Of a stretch of 64,000 nt of DNA, positions 1 to 10,470 are shown piece by piece. Each line of letters begins with the position of its first letter. The stretch's first letter is position 1. Below the pieces are notes generated by a model. It saw nothing but the letters and a program-made list of their open reading frames with translations. It had not been told where the DNA came from and did no database searches. A program made the position numbers and the translations under genes. Source of the stretch: Annulohypoxylon bovei var. microspora (Eukaryota > Ascomycota > Sordariomycetes > Xylariales > Hypoxylaceae); assembly GCA_022836615.1 (NCBI GenBank), contig MU405240.1, positions 246,404 to 310,403 of the forward strand, read 5' to 3'.

Positions 1-116
1 ACCTGCAACTACTCGGCCGGTCGGGTAGCTGCTTACCTTCTTGGGAATTTTCCTTACATACTTCGTCAGCCTCAACGCCGTCATAAAAGCTAGTCGGCGC
101 CATTTGTATAAGCAGG

Positions 117-1595
117 ATGGACTCAATATCCAATAAAGCCGACCAACTCCGCGACAAGATCATACAGGCCGAGAAAGAACTTCAAGATCTACGAAGGCAA
201 CTGACGGAGCTCGAGTCATCCTGTCTTAATGGGAATGCAGACCAAGGGTTCGGCTCAGCATCAGATCCTGACAATTCCACCGAAGCCCTACCCGAGTGGA
301 AGTGGCCGATGAAAGAGGAAGAGTATTCCCGTTACGGCCGTCAGCTCATTTTACCAACAGTTGGCATTAAAGGCCAACTGCATCTCAAGTCTACTGCTGT
401 ATTAATAGTCGGTGCCGGAGGTTTGGGATGTCCAGCAGCTGCATATTTAGCTGGTGCGGGAGTCGGCACGCTTGGTGTCGTCGATGGCGACACTGTGGAA
501 ATCTCCAATCTGCATCGCCAGATCGCACATAGCACTTCGAGGGTTGGGATGATGAAGGTAGACAGCCTGATCGAGTACTGCCAAGGACTTAATCCGAACG
601 TGGCGTACATCCCCCACAGGGAACATCTTACACCCCAAAATGCCGAAAGCATTGTTTCCAAGTATGACTTGGTTCTCGATTGCACAGATCATCCGACATC
701 CCGGTACCTAATATCTGACATCTGTGTCTTGCTGCAGAAGACGCTCGTCTCCGCGTCCGCTCTACGGACAGACGGACAGCTGATTGTCTTAAATAACCCC
801 CCAGCAGCTCAAGGTTCCACAGATGGCGGTCCATGCTACCGCTGCGTTTTCCCCAAGCCACCTCCCGCTGATAGCGTAGTTAGTTGCGGCGAAGGTGGAA
901 TACTAGGGCCGGTCGTGGGTGTTATGGGGGTGCTACAAGCGCTTGAGGCTATCAAAATCATTGTTATCGGAATCGGAATCGGAATCGGGAAGGAAGCAAG
1001 CTCGATACCAAAAGAGCCGGTCACCCCGACTTTACTTCTGTTCTCGGCTACTTCTGCTACGCCATTCCGCTCGATCAGGATGAGAAGCCGGAGACCTAAC
1101 TGCTTCGCCTGTTCTTCTGGCTCGACGCTGACCCTGAAAGAGCTTAGCTCAGGCTTGTTAGATTACGTCCAGTTCTGCGGAGTTACTTCACCAGTCAACA
1201 TATTGAAGCCCGAGGAAAGAATCACCGCCACAGAGTATAACAATATTATAGCGAATCAATCTGATAAGAAACACCTACTACTGGATGTCCGCGAAAAGGA
1301 GCATTTTAATATTGCCAGCATACCAGGCGCGATCAATGTGCCATTCTCGACATTGCAATCTCGTAATAAGTCGACAAGTGATGACGAGAGTCCAAGGCCA
1401 GGATACATACCGGAATCGCTCCCAGCCGATGCAGCAATATATACCGTCTGTCGGGTGGGAAATGATTCGCAGTTAGTAGCTCAGAGGTTGAAAGAACTGG
1501 GCCTGGATAAGAGTGGAGGACGCTTCGTGGGTGACATCAAAGGTGGTATGCTTGCCTGGAAGCACGAAGTCGATAAAACAATGCCTTTCACATAA
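117..1595 (+). CDS. UBA4: Adenylyltransferase and sulfurtransferase, UBA4/MOCS3 type
   Basis: A single-exon 492-residue protein. A short N-terminal coiled coil (about 8-34) precedes a ThiF/E1-like adenylation domain (about 66-350) with the nucleotide-binding GAGGLG at 99-104. Two Cys pairs, C240/C243 and C329/C332, look like the structural zinc site, and C257 matches the conserved E1-type cysteine. A rhodanese domain (about 367-490) carries the persulfide cysteine C445 in CRVGND. In this family the enzyme adenylates and thiocarboxylates the ubiquitin-like Urm1 for tRNA thiolation and urmylation; the MOCS3 role is sulfur transfer for molybdopterin. Length and domain order are normal. The first ATG is used because the coiled coil starts directly after it. 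An Ile-Gly repeat (284-291) lies between the zinc pairs. Product identity is confident; how activity splits between Urm1 and Mo-cofactor cannot be told from sequence. Confidence 0.95.
   Translation: MDSISNKADQLRDKIIQAEKELQDLRRQLTELESSCLNGNADQGFGSASDPDNSTEALPEWKWPMKEEEYSRYGRQLILPTVGIKGQLHLKSTAVLIVGAGGLGCPAAAYLAGAGVGTLGVVDGDTVEISNLHRQIAHSTSRVGMMKVDSLIEYCQGLNPNVAYIPHREHLTPQNAESIVSKYDLVLDCTDHPTSRYLISDICVLLQKTLVSASALRTDGQLIVLNNPPAAQGSTDGGPCYRCVFPKPPPADSVVSCGEGGILGPVVGVMGVLQALEAIKIIVIGIGIGIGKEASSIPKEPVTPTLLLFSATSATPFRSIRMRSRRPNCFACSSGSTLTLKELSSGLLDYVQFCGVTSPVNILKPEERITATEYNNIIANQSDKKHLLLDVREKEHFNIASIPGAINVPFSTLQSRNKSTSDDESPRPGYIPESLPADAAIYTVCRVGNDSQLVAQRLKELGLDKSGGRFVGDIKGGMLAWKHEVDKTMPFT
969..986 (+). 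repeat. In-frame GGAATC hexanucleotide repeat, three copies, in UBA4
   Basis: Three perfect GGAATC units encode alternating Gly-Ile. Because the unit is six bases long, slippage would change the protein length without breaking the frame. The repeat falls in the loop between the two zinc-binding Cys pairs. Confidence 0.9.
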
Positions 1596-1880
1596 CCCTT
1601 CATGTCCAACAATGCACATAACAGTTCAACGCCAGTATGGAAGAGAGATTCCATTCCAAATCCATATCCGTTCCTGCTGCTGTTGATACATAGGAGGGAG
1701 AGTACCAGTACCGAACGCCAGCCCATTCATTTCTGTAGCTTTTGCTTTTTACGGTGAGATATACCCTCTCAATAACAAGCCGACAAACTCGTAAAAGTGC
1801 GAAGGCATGTGAATTGCACGTTCCCTTCCTTACCATTTTCTCCCTTCCGTTTAGCCCATCCCCGGAGACGTTCCCGGCCC

Positions 1881-2690
1881 TCAGACGAAGCTTGTGCGCT
1901 TCTTGTTGAACGCCCTTTGGTCCTTTAACCACTGCCTGTAACCCGCCACACTAGAGATCTTCTCGCCGTAGAAATCAGGAACTGAGGGACATATTCTCAT
2001 TAGCAAATCCAAATCTTTACAACTTGACCTAGATCCTTAAAAAGGTGACTCACCAGCATTCCCGCTCAGGGAACTGTTGCTAGGATCCACTCTGTTCTTC
2101 TTGATGCGCGCAAAGAACTCGGATTCCTTGATCGCCATCGGCTTCTTGACGCCTCGCTTGAACGTGTAGAACAGCGCCGAACCCAAGCTCGGCCCTGCCA
2201 GCCAGCCCAGCCCCGCGAAGCTCAGGGTCATTATCCCCAGTGCGAAGAACGGGTCCATCGGGACCTTGCTCAACAGCCAGTCCATATCCATATTCACCAG
2301 TAGCAGAGCGCCCGCCGAGCCGCCGACGGCCATCGTGAAGAGGCCGCTGACCAGCTGGAAGCGTCGCCGCGTCTTGCGAAGGATGAAGAAGGTGTTCCAA
2401 TCGAGAGCGGGCGCCGAAGGTTCTGCGGCGGCGGGGGAGGCCGTGGTGGAGGCATGACGACGAGCTGCAGCAAATTGGCACTGCAGGCGCGCAGGTCTTC
2501 TAGCGATCGGTTGAGTCCTGGTCGAGGAGATCGGCTTCGTGGTGCGAGCCGCGGCGCATTGTCGTTGGGCCAGAGACGATGCCAGCGATGAGTACGGGCA
2601 AGTTGCCCCTCTCTTGAATGCGACCTGCAGCTTGAGGCCGCGGGTGCCTAGGGCGCCGACGCGCGTCGCTGTCGTTGCGGGAGTCAACAT
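1881..2690 (-). CDS. PAM17: Presequence translocase-associated motor subunit Pam17, mitochondrial
   Basis: Two exons on the minus strand, 2690-2054 and 1981-1881, separated by a 72-bp GTGAGT...CTCAG intron, give 245 residues. The first 90 or so are rich in Arg, Ala, Ser and Thr with no acidic residues in the first 60, as expected of a mitochondrial presequence. The conserved domain starts at DWNTFFILRKTRRRF (97-111). Two membrane segments follow (about 113-132 and 148-173), then the conserved VDPSN at 201-205. The second exon supplies the conserved C-terminal VPDFYGEKISSV. In yeast Pam17 organises the import motor at the TIM23 complex of the inner membrane. Without splicing the frame ends four residues past the donor and loses the conserved tail. 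The gene converges on UBA4, with 285 bp between the stops. Confidence 0.93.
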
Positions 2691-3275
2691 TGCATCGGTT
2701 GTCGTCCGCTAATTCTACGACAGTGCATTAAACAGTACGTTTAGAGTGGAGAGGGTTTTTTTCGTTGTCGCTTGAAGAACTGTCGAAGCTAATATCGAAG
2801 CTTGACGTCGGTTAAGTCGAAAAGGCTTCTTCAAAGCTCGAGCCACAGTGGGGCTTTTTAGCCAGAAAAGCATGGGCCACTTTGACAGGTCTCGATTGAT
2901 GCATATCGAACAGCTTGGATAAATACATATTAGTAATTACCTCACAACCTTTCGACGCTCCACGCTCGACATCTTTTCGAACACTTCATCAACATACTTT
3001 TATGAGACTAGAAAAACATAATCAGTTGGTTTTCCTAATTCGCTGTTTGATAAAAAGAGTGGATATTCCAACTTCGAGTTGACTATGAATCACTCAACTA
3101 TTATTTGTCTAAGACTGACTTGGACAATGTTGTATGACCAAGAAGTTGACTTAGATCATCATCCAAAGATCAGATAATAAATCAAACAGAGTGGACGAAG
3201 GCAAGCACATAATTGTTCGGTAATATCTAGTTGTAGGTTTTCATGTACCGGCCACGGTTTTCCTTTGGCGGTAAC

Positions 3276-3291
3276 TAGGTAGGTAGGTAGG
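3276..3291 (+). repeat. (TAGG)4 microsatellite
   Basis: Four perfect TAGG units in intergenic DNA. It belongs to the TAGG/CCTA motif class that recurs across the window's non-coding DNA. Confidence 0.9.
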
Positions 3292-4425
3292 TGTTAAGAT
3301 CACCATATATCTTTCTCAGTACGCCAGAAACGTGGACTTCGCACACTCTTCAACCAGAACACACGATATCTAATCAAGCCAAATATCAAAATTCTATTCT
3401 TATCAGAAGCATCCACGAATTGATTCTACTTCCGGGCTACTCACCTACAAAAGAAGCATAAAATCGAACCGAAATTTTCTAGCTTGTCTCGCTACCCGCA
3501 TCTTAGCCATGCTGTAATTCTTCCTTCGCATTGCTTTCATATTGTGGGAGGTTCATCTGGCACTTTGTGCAGCTGTTATGGCTAATATGATCTTGAACGG
3601 CAAAGTCCTGAATCCAATGGAAGTTCTACTCCCCAAAAAGCGTGTCCTTTGGCCCTTGCGCGTGGTAGGATTGTAGCTTACAATCTGGTTGTTTTGGTCG
3701 ATCAGCGCACCTGTAGAGCTTATTGTGGAGACACTTCAATGGCTTCTCGAAGATATTGACTCGGAGACAAGTCATGGCGTCAAAAGGAACCAACATGGTA
3801 ACCGAATTCCATTAGCGACAAATCGGGGACGAAGATGAGGTCTACCATGAGGAGATTGTACCAGGAACTCTTCAAGTGGTATAGTGCTTTCTAGACTGGA
3901 ACCAAGGGTGGGATGTCTTCGCGATGTATTGAATACTGGCACCTATTTAAGAAGGGGTAAAGAAAAAAAGAATGAAGGGGGGCAAACGTCGATGGAGACT
4001 AACTATAGAAGCAACCCACTATAGACGTTTACGAAGTTACCTTTCATCATAAGATACATGCATGGAGCATCATATTCTTCTAGAGGTTCGGCTAGAAGCA
4101 CACTCAACCTACAGTGAGAAAAGTCTATGTTTTATTTCTTCTCACACAAGGCTCCTATGATAACATATAATATATTACATGTCTGTTGGCAATCGAACTG
4201 TCTACGGTCGGCTACCCATGGAAATATTCGAGGTGCTGGTAACTAAGACTTGGTTTGAATATCTTAATAGAAGGCGGTTAACTACGTTGGGCGATTGGTG
4301 GTGATATACTTCGAACTAAGCTAAGTCAACCTACACATTCGATAAATGACATGAGCTTAATCACAGTAAAGCAGAACTTTGAACGGTTAAACTCCAAGTT
4401 AGCGCCACAATGTTGTTTGGGAAGC

Positions 4426-4436
4426 TATATAAATAT
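4426..4436 (+). promoter_or_regulatory. TATA-like element
   Basis: TATATAAATAT lies about 150 bp upstream of the ATG at 4584. The spacer just before the ATG is rich in CAA, as in many fungal 5' leaders. This is the main contextual support that the small ORF downstream is transcribed. Confidence 0.45.
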
Positions 4437-4583
4437 GCCCTATGTCCCGCTCTAGAGCAGTAAACAAATTTCAGTGGTCGTCTCATAAAGTCTTTTCCGG
4501 ATCTTGAATCGAAAGCTACAACTCGAAGACAACAAAATCAACAATCAACAAAATCACACCTCTGAATCATACGCTCTGATACC

Positions 4584-4973
4584 ATGGAGCCACTATCGAC
4601 GCCAACAAATTGGTGTAGCATACTAGTCGGTGCCTATCTGCTCGCTACGCTGGTACACTCGTACTTTCAGGTTAAGACCATCTTGCGCAAAAGGTCGTCA
4701 GGAGAAATTTCGCTCCTAAAAGGGCGTGTTCTTCGGCTTACAGATGTGGCTGTTATATGGTTAGCGGTTTACTTGACCTTATTGCTATCGGCCCCCTTTT
4801 CCCTTACGCATAGAGGCGTAAAGAGAATCGTGAGGGTGAAACAATCTTCTTCCCAAGATACTCACCAAAACGAGGACGTGGAAAGGGGCCAGCGAATCGA
4901 GGATATTGCGCACGAGAGGCGAGGGGGAATGTACCTCATCGCCACACTGAGACAGAGAATATTCACTCGTTAG
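4584..4973 (+). CDS. Hypothetical small membrane protein
   Basis: A 129-residue ORF that I do not recognise. Two hydrophobic stretches (about 11-28 and 51-72) would form membrane segments joined by a basic loop (KTILRKRSSGE...). The C-terminal half is polar and charged (about 78-118). Support comes from a TATA-like box and a typical CAA-rich fungal leader before the ATG, and from plausible amino-acid composition. Against it are the short length and the lack of a known domain. The C-terminus could be wrong if an intron lies after about residue 75, since the tail looks less protein-like. A spurious ORF cannot be excluded. Confidence 0.42.
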   Translation: MEPLSTPTNWCSILVGAYLLATLVHSYFQVKTILRKRSSGEISLLKGRVLRLTDVAVIWLAVYLTLLLSAPFSLTHRGVKRIVRVKQSSSQDTHQNEDVERGQRIEDIAHERRGGMYLIATLRQRIFTR

Positions 4974-5115
4974 AGTTGGGAATGAGGCCATACGCATAGA
5001 CTCATTCATAAATGTTCTGATTTTACTTGAGTTTTGGAATTTTTTATCTGTTAAAATCGCCTCAACTGGATTTACTGAGGGTTTTCCATTCGTTGTTGTT
5101 AATTAGCTCTCGACG

Positions 5116-5625
5116 ATGCCGTTTTTTTTAATGTCGCCTAAAATTGATCTTTCTCTCCCCGCGTCGGCCCCTGAACTCGGGAATTATAGGGACTATACCT
5201 AGGTAGTCGGGGCGGTATTCGCAGTCTATTTGCTCGTCGACATACCTGAGTCACAGTTCGGCGATTTGCTTCGTGCTCTCGAGAATGAATGGCTTGATGA
5301 GGGAATGGGAATTTCCCTTGTGAGTCCCGTCGAACCTACTGCCAACTTCGGCGGGAAGACTCTAAAGGACATAGTCCCGGCGCATATCTCTATGGTGGAA
5401 AATCGGATATGTCTAGGATGCAACTACGGTCCGGTACAAAAAGCAGCTTGTTGTGGTGCACACCCCGGTTTCATTGTTGTTGTAAAGGCAGAGTGGGAGT
5501 CGGCTGGGGGTCTCCTATTTGGTTTTGCCAATGACGAACAGAAGCAGCCGTGCTCCATGGACAAGTTCTTTTTCTATGCGAATGATGCATACAATCTGCT
5601 TGGGGTTTCTCTCATCCGGATATGA
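5116..5625 (+). pseudogene. Reading frame interrupted by one TAG (unknown protein)
   Basis: From ATG 5116 to TGA 5623-5625 the frame is open except for one TAG at 5200-5202, after 28 codons. The 141 codons after the stop look like protein: a Cys-rich stretch ICLGCNYG...ACCGAHPGF near 5406-5472, then a balanced C-terminus. The codons just before the stop (ASAPELGNYRDY) also look coding. The stop lies inside TACCTAGGTAG, a motif repeated in intergenic DNA here. An alternative is a real gene whose upstream exon joins at the acceptor-like TTCGCAG ending at 5224; I found no good donor for that. I recognise no family. The call is a disrupted gene, or a mis-modelled two-exon gene. Confidence 0.4.
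5196..5206. repeat. TACCTAGGTAG motif copy inside the broken frame
   Basis: An exact TACCTAGGTA decamer plus G. Its central TAG is the in-frame stop of the 5116-5625 reading frame. Confidence 0.9.
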
Positions 5626-6384
5626 GTGTCTTGCAGATATCAAAGCGTCATTCGCTGTGGAATAAGAGGAGGTAGACGTGATGGATACAACAAGGTCCCT
5701 AGACCCCTATTCGACGTTAGCGTTATACAGCCGTATCAGAAACTCGGAATATGCACGTCACGTATAAAGTTGTCTACTCCCTGCTATGCTATTTCCCCAT
5801 AACCATAGTTGGATCCCAGACACTTGATAGGTCGACCCGGGTAGATCAACCGCTTTAGTGTGGAGTATTCGTTTGTCAGATTGAAATAGCCTCGGAATAT
5901 AAGATTTCTGTGGAAATTTGAATCGTGTGGTATGATAGTGGTAAAATACGTAAAGAAAATAAACCAACGGATTTTGTTAACGTAGTAGTGTTGTGGATAT
6001 ACCTAATTACACACAGCCTACAACTTCTAATACAGTATCTCGAGTTTTAACTCCATCTAAATTTCAAAAGTACATACCAGGTAGGTAGGAAATTTACCTA
6101 ACACAACTCAGCACCTATTAAATATCAGTGTGAGAAGTTATTCCCGGAAGACGCGTCCACCCTATAAATAGTTAGTTAGCTGAATAGCTGAAGACCCCCC
6201 TGGTAAATAATGCCTGGCTAGTGTCGCATGGATGGATTCTACCGTACCAACCTACCCCATGGCTCTGGCAGTGATTACGAAACACGTTGATCGCAGATGG
6301 TTTTTATGCGCGAACTATCTCGTTCATGAAAGCTCATGAAGTTCCCTAACAACTCTCAAAACTCTCACAACTCTGGAGGAAAAA
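5626..6384. other. Intergenic region before HET gene 1
   Basis: AT-rich non-coding DNA with several short TACCTA/TAGGTAGG motifs (for example near 6080-6105). The last 30 bases before the HET start are repeats of ACTCTCA. I see no gene. Confidence 0.6.
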
Positions 6385-8703
6385 ATGGAACAAAAATTAC
6401 ATTATAGCCCGCTTCTCAACGACGATATTCGAGTTATTCAACTTCTCACGCAGGTCGATGATCCAGTTCACGCAGACGGACCAGTGCACTGCAAAATTGT
6501 ACATGTTTCACTTGATGGCTCTCATCGGGTTGATAGTACCAGGACTGCGATAAAAGGATCTGATAGCGTCTGGCCCGTGACGGTGGGCGTTGAGAGCGAG
6601 TCCCAGGCATCGCAGCCGGCGGGATACGACGTGCTATTCGAAAGAAGTTTAGCGGAGCGCATCTTCCCGTTCCTCCGCCTACCAGAAGTGCCCTTCTTCG
6701 AGACGCCCGACTTTCTCAAAAGCACGCCAAAGCCCAAATCCCAGCACAGGGCACCGGCATGGGACCCAAGCAACGACCCGGAGGCGGACCTGCCTTGGCG
6801 ATACACCTGGGGTGATTTTTGCGCCCTATCCTACGTCTGGGGAGACCAATCCATTAGGCGCGAAATTTATGTTAACGATGTGCCTATGTCGGTGACGGCC
6901 AGTCTGGAATCGGCTTTGCGAGAGTTGCGAAACCATAAGCGGATACAGCAAGGCTTCTTCGTCTGGGTTGACGCGCTATGTATCAACCAAGAGGATCTAG
7001 ATGAGCGCTCCACTCAGGTCGGGCGAATGAAGGAAATTTACCACACCGCGTGGCACGTCGTCATATGGCTTGGCCCCGAGGACAGAAGCAGCAATCTAGC
7101 AATGCTGGCGCTCCGATACATGAGTCTTGAATCGGAGCGGGGAGACGTACTGTCTAAACTCTACCAAAGGGTTGAATTCTACATCGTTCGGTTGCCGTTT
7201 ATGCAGTGGAAGCATGAGCACACGAAGCTGCTAATACGCAAGGACGTGCTCAATGCTATTCATCACCTCCTTGCTAGGTCATACTGGCGCAGGCTCTGGA
7301 TTATCCAAGAAGTCGTCCTGGGGTCCAGAAACTCTCCTGTGCTTTGTGGCTCCAGCTCTATCCTTCTGAGAGATATTTTCAAGTCTCTGCAGGTCATGAA
7401 GTCCGACGGCGACGCACTCGGCCAGTACATCATCATGTCTGCCAGAGGAAACGGCAATCTTAAAGAAAAATGGAATCTCAAAGGCGACACCTATGAGGTC
7501 TCAGAGAAGCTCTGGGAAAGGCCGGTCGCGATGGCAGCACTGCAAGCCCTGGACACAAACCTCGCCACAACGAACAGGGGCGTGTACGACGCCCTGCTAC
7601 TCAGCCGCGAAGCCAAGGCCACCGACGAGAGAGACCGCGTCTACGGCATCCTCGGTCTGCCTCACCTCGCACGCATCGTGCAGATCCACCCCGACTACAA
7701 CCGCACGGCGCCGGAGACCTTCACCCTCTTCTCGGCGCGCCTGCACTCCAGCGGCAACCTAAACGGCCTGCGGCTCGTCAACAGCCCGGTGCCGTCGATC
7801 GGGACCCGGTATCTGAAGAGCTCGCACTTCTCGCGCCCGCGTAAACCCAGGTTGATCCACGGCCACCGCACCATCCACCGGGGGTGCGAGCACGGGCTGC
7901 CGTCGTGGGTGATCTGCTGGTCGTGCCCGCGCAACCCGGCGCAGCCGTTCCTGCACCGGTCCAGCTCGCTCCCCGCCTTCTCCTCCTTCACGCCGGCCGC
8001 CGCGCACGTCATGGACGACCGGCTGCTCACGGCGCGGGGCTTCGTGTTCGAGGAGATCGCGTGCCTCAGCGCGTTCCACGCGACGGAGACCTCGGCAGCG
8101 TACCCGCACAGCGCGCACGACCCGCCGCCGAGCCCGTACGGGGCGCGCTCGGCGACGCGCGCGGCGCTGGCGCGGCTGCTGACGGGCAACGACCCGGAGA
8201 TCCCGGACCCGGGGCTGCTGCTGCACCCGCGGATCTGGGACACGGGGCTGATGGGCGTGGACCAGAGCGTGTTCGGGATGAAGGACTTCTTCTTCCGCAA
8301 CCGCGCGCTGCGGCTGTGGGACGCGTGGTCCGTCGACGCGCTGATCCGCGACCCCGCCGCGCCGTCCGCCAGCCGCGTGCGCCAGAGCGCGAGCACCGCC
8401 CCGCGCATCCTGCGGATCACCTCCGGCCACCGCGACGCCCTCAACATGGCCATGCGGCTGCTGGCCTGGCGCCGGCTCGTCACGACCCAGAGCGGGTACA
8501 TGGGCCTCGTGCCCGCGGCGACCCAGGCCGGCGACGTGGTCGCCGTGCTGGTCGGGTGCGACGCGCCGCTGGTTCTGCGGCCGGAGTTCGAGGGCAGATA
8601 TTCGATCGTGGGCGAGGCGTACATGCAGTGGGTTACGGGAGAGGAGTTGTATCAGCGTCTGGACAAGGGGAGCTGTACGATGGAAGATATTTGCATCTGC
8701 TAA
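6385..8703 (+). CDS. HET-domain heterokaryon incompatibility protein (gene 1)
   Basis: An intronless 772-residue protein. The HET domain spans about 146-310 and shows all three family blocks: CALSYVWGD at 146, FVWVDALCINQ near 192-202 followed by the M-x-x-I-Y block, and ARSYWRRLWIIQEV near 297-310. HET proteins trigger growth arrest or cell death when genetically different hyphae fuse; the domain is usually N-terminal with a variable C-terminal partner region. The C-terminal 400 residues match nothing I know, except the usual late HET-protein block (QSGYMGLVPAATQAGD...). Base composition jumps near codon 390, and the 3' half is far more GC-rich. The start is the first ATG, preceded by GGAGGAAAAA. 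The family call is firm; the allorecognition role is inferred from the family. Confidence 0.92.
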   Translation: MEQKLHYSPLLNDDIRVIQLLTQVDDPVHADGPVHCKIVHVSLDGSHRVDSTRTAIKGSDSVWPVTVGVESESQASQPAGYDVLFERSLAERIFPFLRLPEVPFFETPDFLKSTPKPKSQHRAPAWDPSNDPEADLPWRYTWGDFCALSYVWGDQSIRREIYVNDVPMSVTASLESALRELRNHKRIQQGFFVWVDALCINQEDLDERSTQVGRMKEIYHTAWHVVIWLGPEDRSSNLAMLALRYMSLESERGDVLSKLYQRVEFYIVRLPFMQWKHEHTKLLIRKDVLNAIHHLLARSYWRRLWIIQEVVLGSRNSPVLCGSSSILLRDIFKSLQVMKSDGDALGQYIIMSARGNGNLKEKWNLKGDTYEVSEKLWERPVAMAALQALDTNLATTNRGVYDALLLSREAKATDERDRVYGILGLPHLARIVQIHPDYNRTAPETFTLFSARLHSSGNLNGLRLVNSPVPSIGTRYLKSSHFSRPRKPRLIHGHRTIHRGCEHGLPSWVICWSCPRNPAQPFLHRSSSLPAFSSFTPAAAHVMDDRLLTARGFVFEEIACLSAFHATETSAAYPHSAHDPPPSPYGARSATRAALARLLTGNDPEIPDPGLLLHPRIWDTGLMGVDQSVFGMKDFFFRNRALRLWDAWSVDALIRDPAAPSASRVRQSASTAPRILRITSGHRDALNMAMRLLAWRRLVTTQSGYMGLVPAATQAGDVVAVLVGCDAPLVLRPEFEGRYSIVGEAYMQWVTGEELYQRLDKGSCTMEDICIC

Positions 8704-9159
8704 GCGATTTAAAGGGAGCATGATTATTTGGGTAGCCCCTTTTTTTGCTATGGGTAGCACCAATCACGTGATACCCCTTTTCTTTTACCACAGCGAGCTT
8801 GTTATATACCTACCTAGGTACACATGTACATTACACTTGCATAAATTAGTCGTGTTTTGGTACTGCTACTATCGAATGTTATATTTCTACGCATTCAAAA
8901 ACGTATGACTGTAAAAAGTATACTGCGTGAATATTTTCAATACTTGCAAACTTGCCTTGTGTTTGTTTGATTTCCGTGGATATTAGTGACATGTCATTCA
9001 GTCAAACTCTATCGTCTTGTGTAGTTTGATGTTGCTATTCGCACAGATCCTAGCCATGCAATCTCTTGGGTCTAGAGCGTTGCATAACACATATAATATC
9101 GTTTCTTTCCTCTTGACTTTACTTTACTATTCCCCCGATCTCTCAGCAGCTTCTCGGAA
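8704..9159. other. Intergenic region between HET gene 1 and small coiled-coil ORF
   Basis: AT-rich with an exact TACCTAGGTA decamer at 8811-8820. A T/C-rich stretch just before 9160 could serve as a core promoter. I see no gene. Confidence 0.55.
8811..8820. repeat. TACCTAGGTA decamer
   Basis: An exact copy of the palindromic decamer found at five places in the window. Confidence 0.9.
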
Positions 9160-9513
9160 ATGCGCAATATTTTCCAGTCTACTCAAGACACTCAACAAGA
9201 ACTTGTCTCTTTCATTGCGAAAATGCCCAGTGATCTCGAATTATCGGTTGATGCCTGGTTGGAAGAAGCCTCGAAGACTATCGACGCTTTAGACTTCCAA
9301 CGGGCCGCATTGGACAGCCTCAAGGGTGAGATGGGCGACTCCCCAGACACAGTAATAAGGGAGCGACTCGATAAGATCCAGGGAAATATAGAGGAATTGA
9401 TTGAGAAAACGTATGAGCTACAGATAGAATCGGCAGGTCTCAAAGCGAGGATACTAAAGAAAAGGCTGGTAGGAGTGAAACAAGAAATTAAGATGCTTGA
9501 GAAGATTAATTAG
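9160..9513 (+). CDS. Hypothetical small coiled-coil protein
   Basis: A 117-residue ORF with no recognised family. It is strongly helical: after residue 25 it has only two Pro and two Gly-rich breaks, and the spacing of Leu, Ile and Val (IQGNIEELIEKTYELQIESAGLKARILKKRL, read in part) fits a heptad coiled coil over about 66-115. The protein is charged and soluble, with no signal peptide or membrane segment. It sits alone between HET gene 1 and the GH2 gene. The coherent coiled-coil pattern argues against a chance ORF. It could also be the last exon of a longer gene, though I see no upstream exon. Confidence 0.48.
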   Translation: MRNIFQSTQDTQQELVSFIAKMPSDLELSVDAWLEEASKTIDALDFQRAALDSLKGEMGDSPDTVIRERLDKIQGNIEELIEKTYELQIESAGLKARILKKRLVGVKQEIKMLEKIN

Positions 9514-10470
9514 ACGATGCTATTAAGAATGGTGCATGACTGAGAGAATTTTAAACAGTTACTTAAATTTTATCGGCCTTTGGAACGAGTAACCGTGAAG
9601 AGTTTCGGTAAGAGAAGCTATAATATTGTATTCAATTGGTCGAAAAGGAGAGTGACAGGTACCTACCTAGCCTTCCACTTCGTAGGAACATACCCGATGA
9701 AGTTTTCACAATCAACATCATGTTGCTCTTAAAATAAGGGGGATGCTGTTAGTATAAGCGAGGTATCTAGCCCAACCAACCCCCTGGGATAAGGGAATTT
9801 CATATATATCGAGGTGCATATAGATATAGATCTTATGTCATTTTATTCCGTGAGGGACGTAGTGATGGTGTAACCACACAGCAAACAATTCAGTGTCATC
9901 TTGGGTAGCTACATATACCCAAAAGCAACGTAACATAAGTTGTTTTTGCATATATTAATCAAGCGAGATTGATTCAATTCTCCGATATGATAGCCCTCGA
10001 TTCCGGAAAAGATGATATTAAGGGCGGTGTCGCTTTTTGAGGGATTGGCATGACTAACAGCCGTAGCGTAGCCAAGCTTTCCGGCACTGCGAGTTTCTCC
10101 TTTAACCGAACCGAGCTTTGTTTGCATATTGGCAATTAAGGAACATATGTAATTTGCTGCAAGGTCCAACAGTGGTTAATATAGTCGACTCATCTAGAAC
10201 TAAGCCTCAGCCACGAATTAAAACTCCTATTTCTCTAGTCGGATCGATAGATTGACTGCGGGGAAGTACCGGAAGTAGGGTCTCACGGAGCTTGACCTGC
10301 CATATTAAGCCCTGCGAGCTGCATGATGTCGCCAGCAGATGGTAGGTACGACATGAGCACTACCGATAAGTCTGCTCGATATCTAGAGGTCAATTTATAT
10401 ACCTTCTCAGGGCTCTCGCCTCCAAGATGTCCATAATTTCACGGCCTCCTCTTGGGCACATATAGACACG
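9514..10470. other. Intergenic region, promoter of GH2 gene
   Basis: Non-coding, with short GGTACCTACCTAG motifs near 9658-9671. The last 300 bp should hold the GH2 promoter; CACATATAGACACG just before the ATG is more likely leader than TATA box. I see no gene. Confidence 0.55.

Larger units (their letters stand above)
2691..4583. other. Intergenic region upstream of PAM17
   Basis: No convincing gene. It holds the divergent PAM17 promoter (near 2691-2850) and a perfect (TAGG)4 tract at 3276-3291. An ATG-less open stretch at 3677-3838 (+) contains APVELIVETLQWLLED, which faintly resembles an F-box-like helix and may be a relic. Confidence 0.6.

Noticed and set aside
3677..3838. 53-codon open stretch with an F-box-like helix
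   Set aside because: It lacks an ATG and flanking exons, and the match is too short to call.
7695..8763. Long ORFs of 309 and 334 codons on the minus strand and 279 codons in another plus frame
   Set aside because: They are shadows of the GC-rich half of HET gene 1. Their sequences are Arg/Ala/Pro-rich with no domain pattern, and the sense frame carries the HET-family C-terminal blocks.
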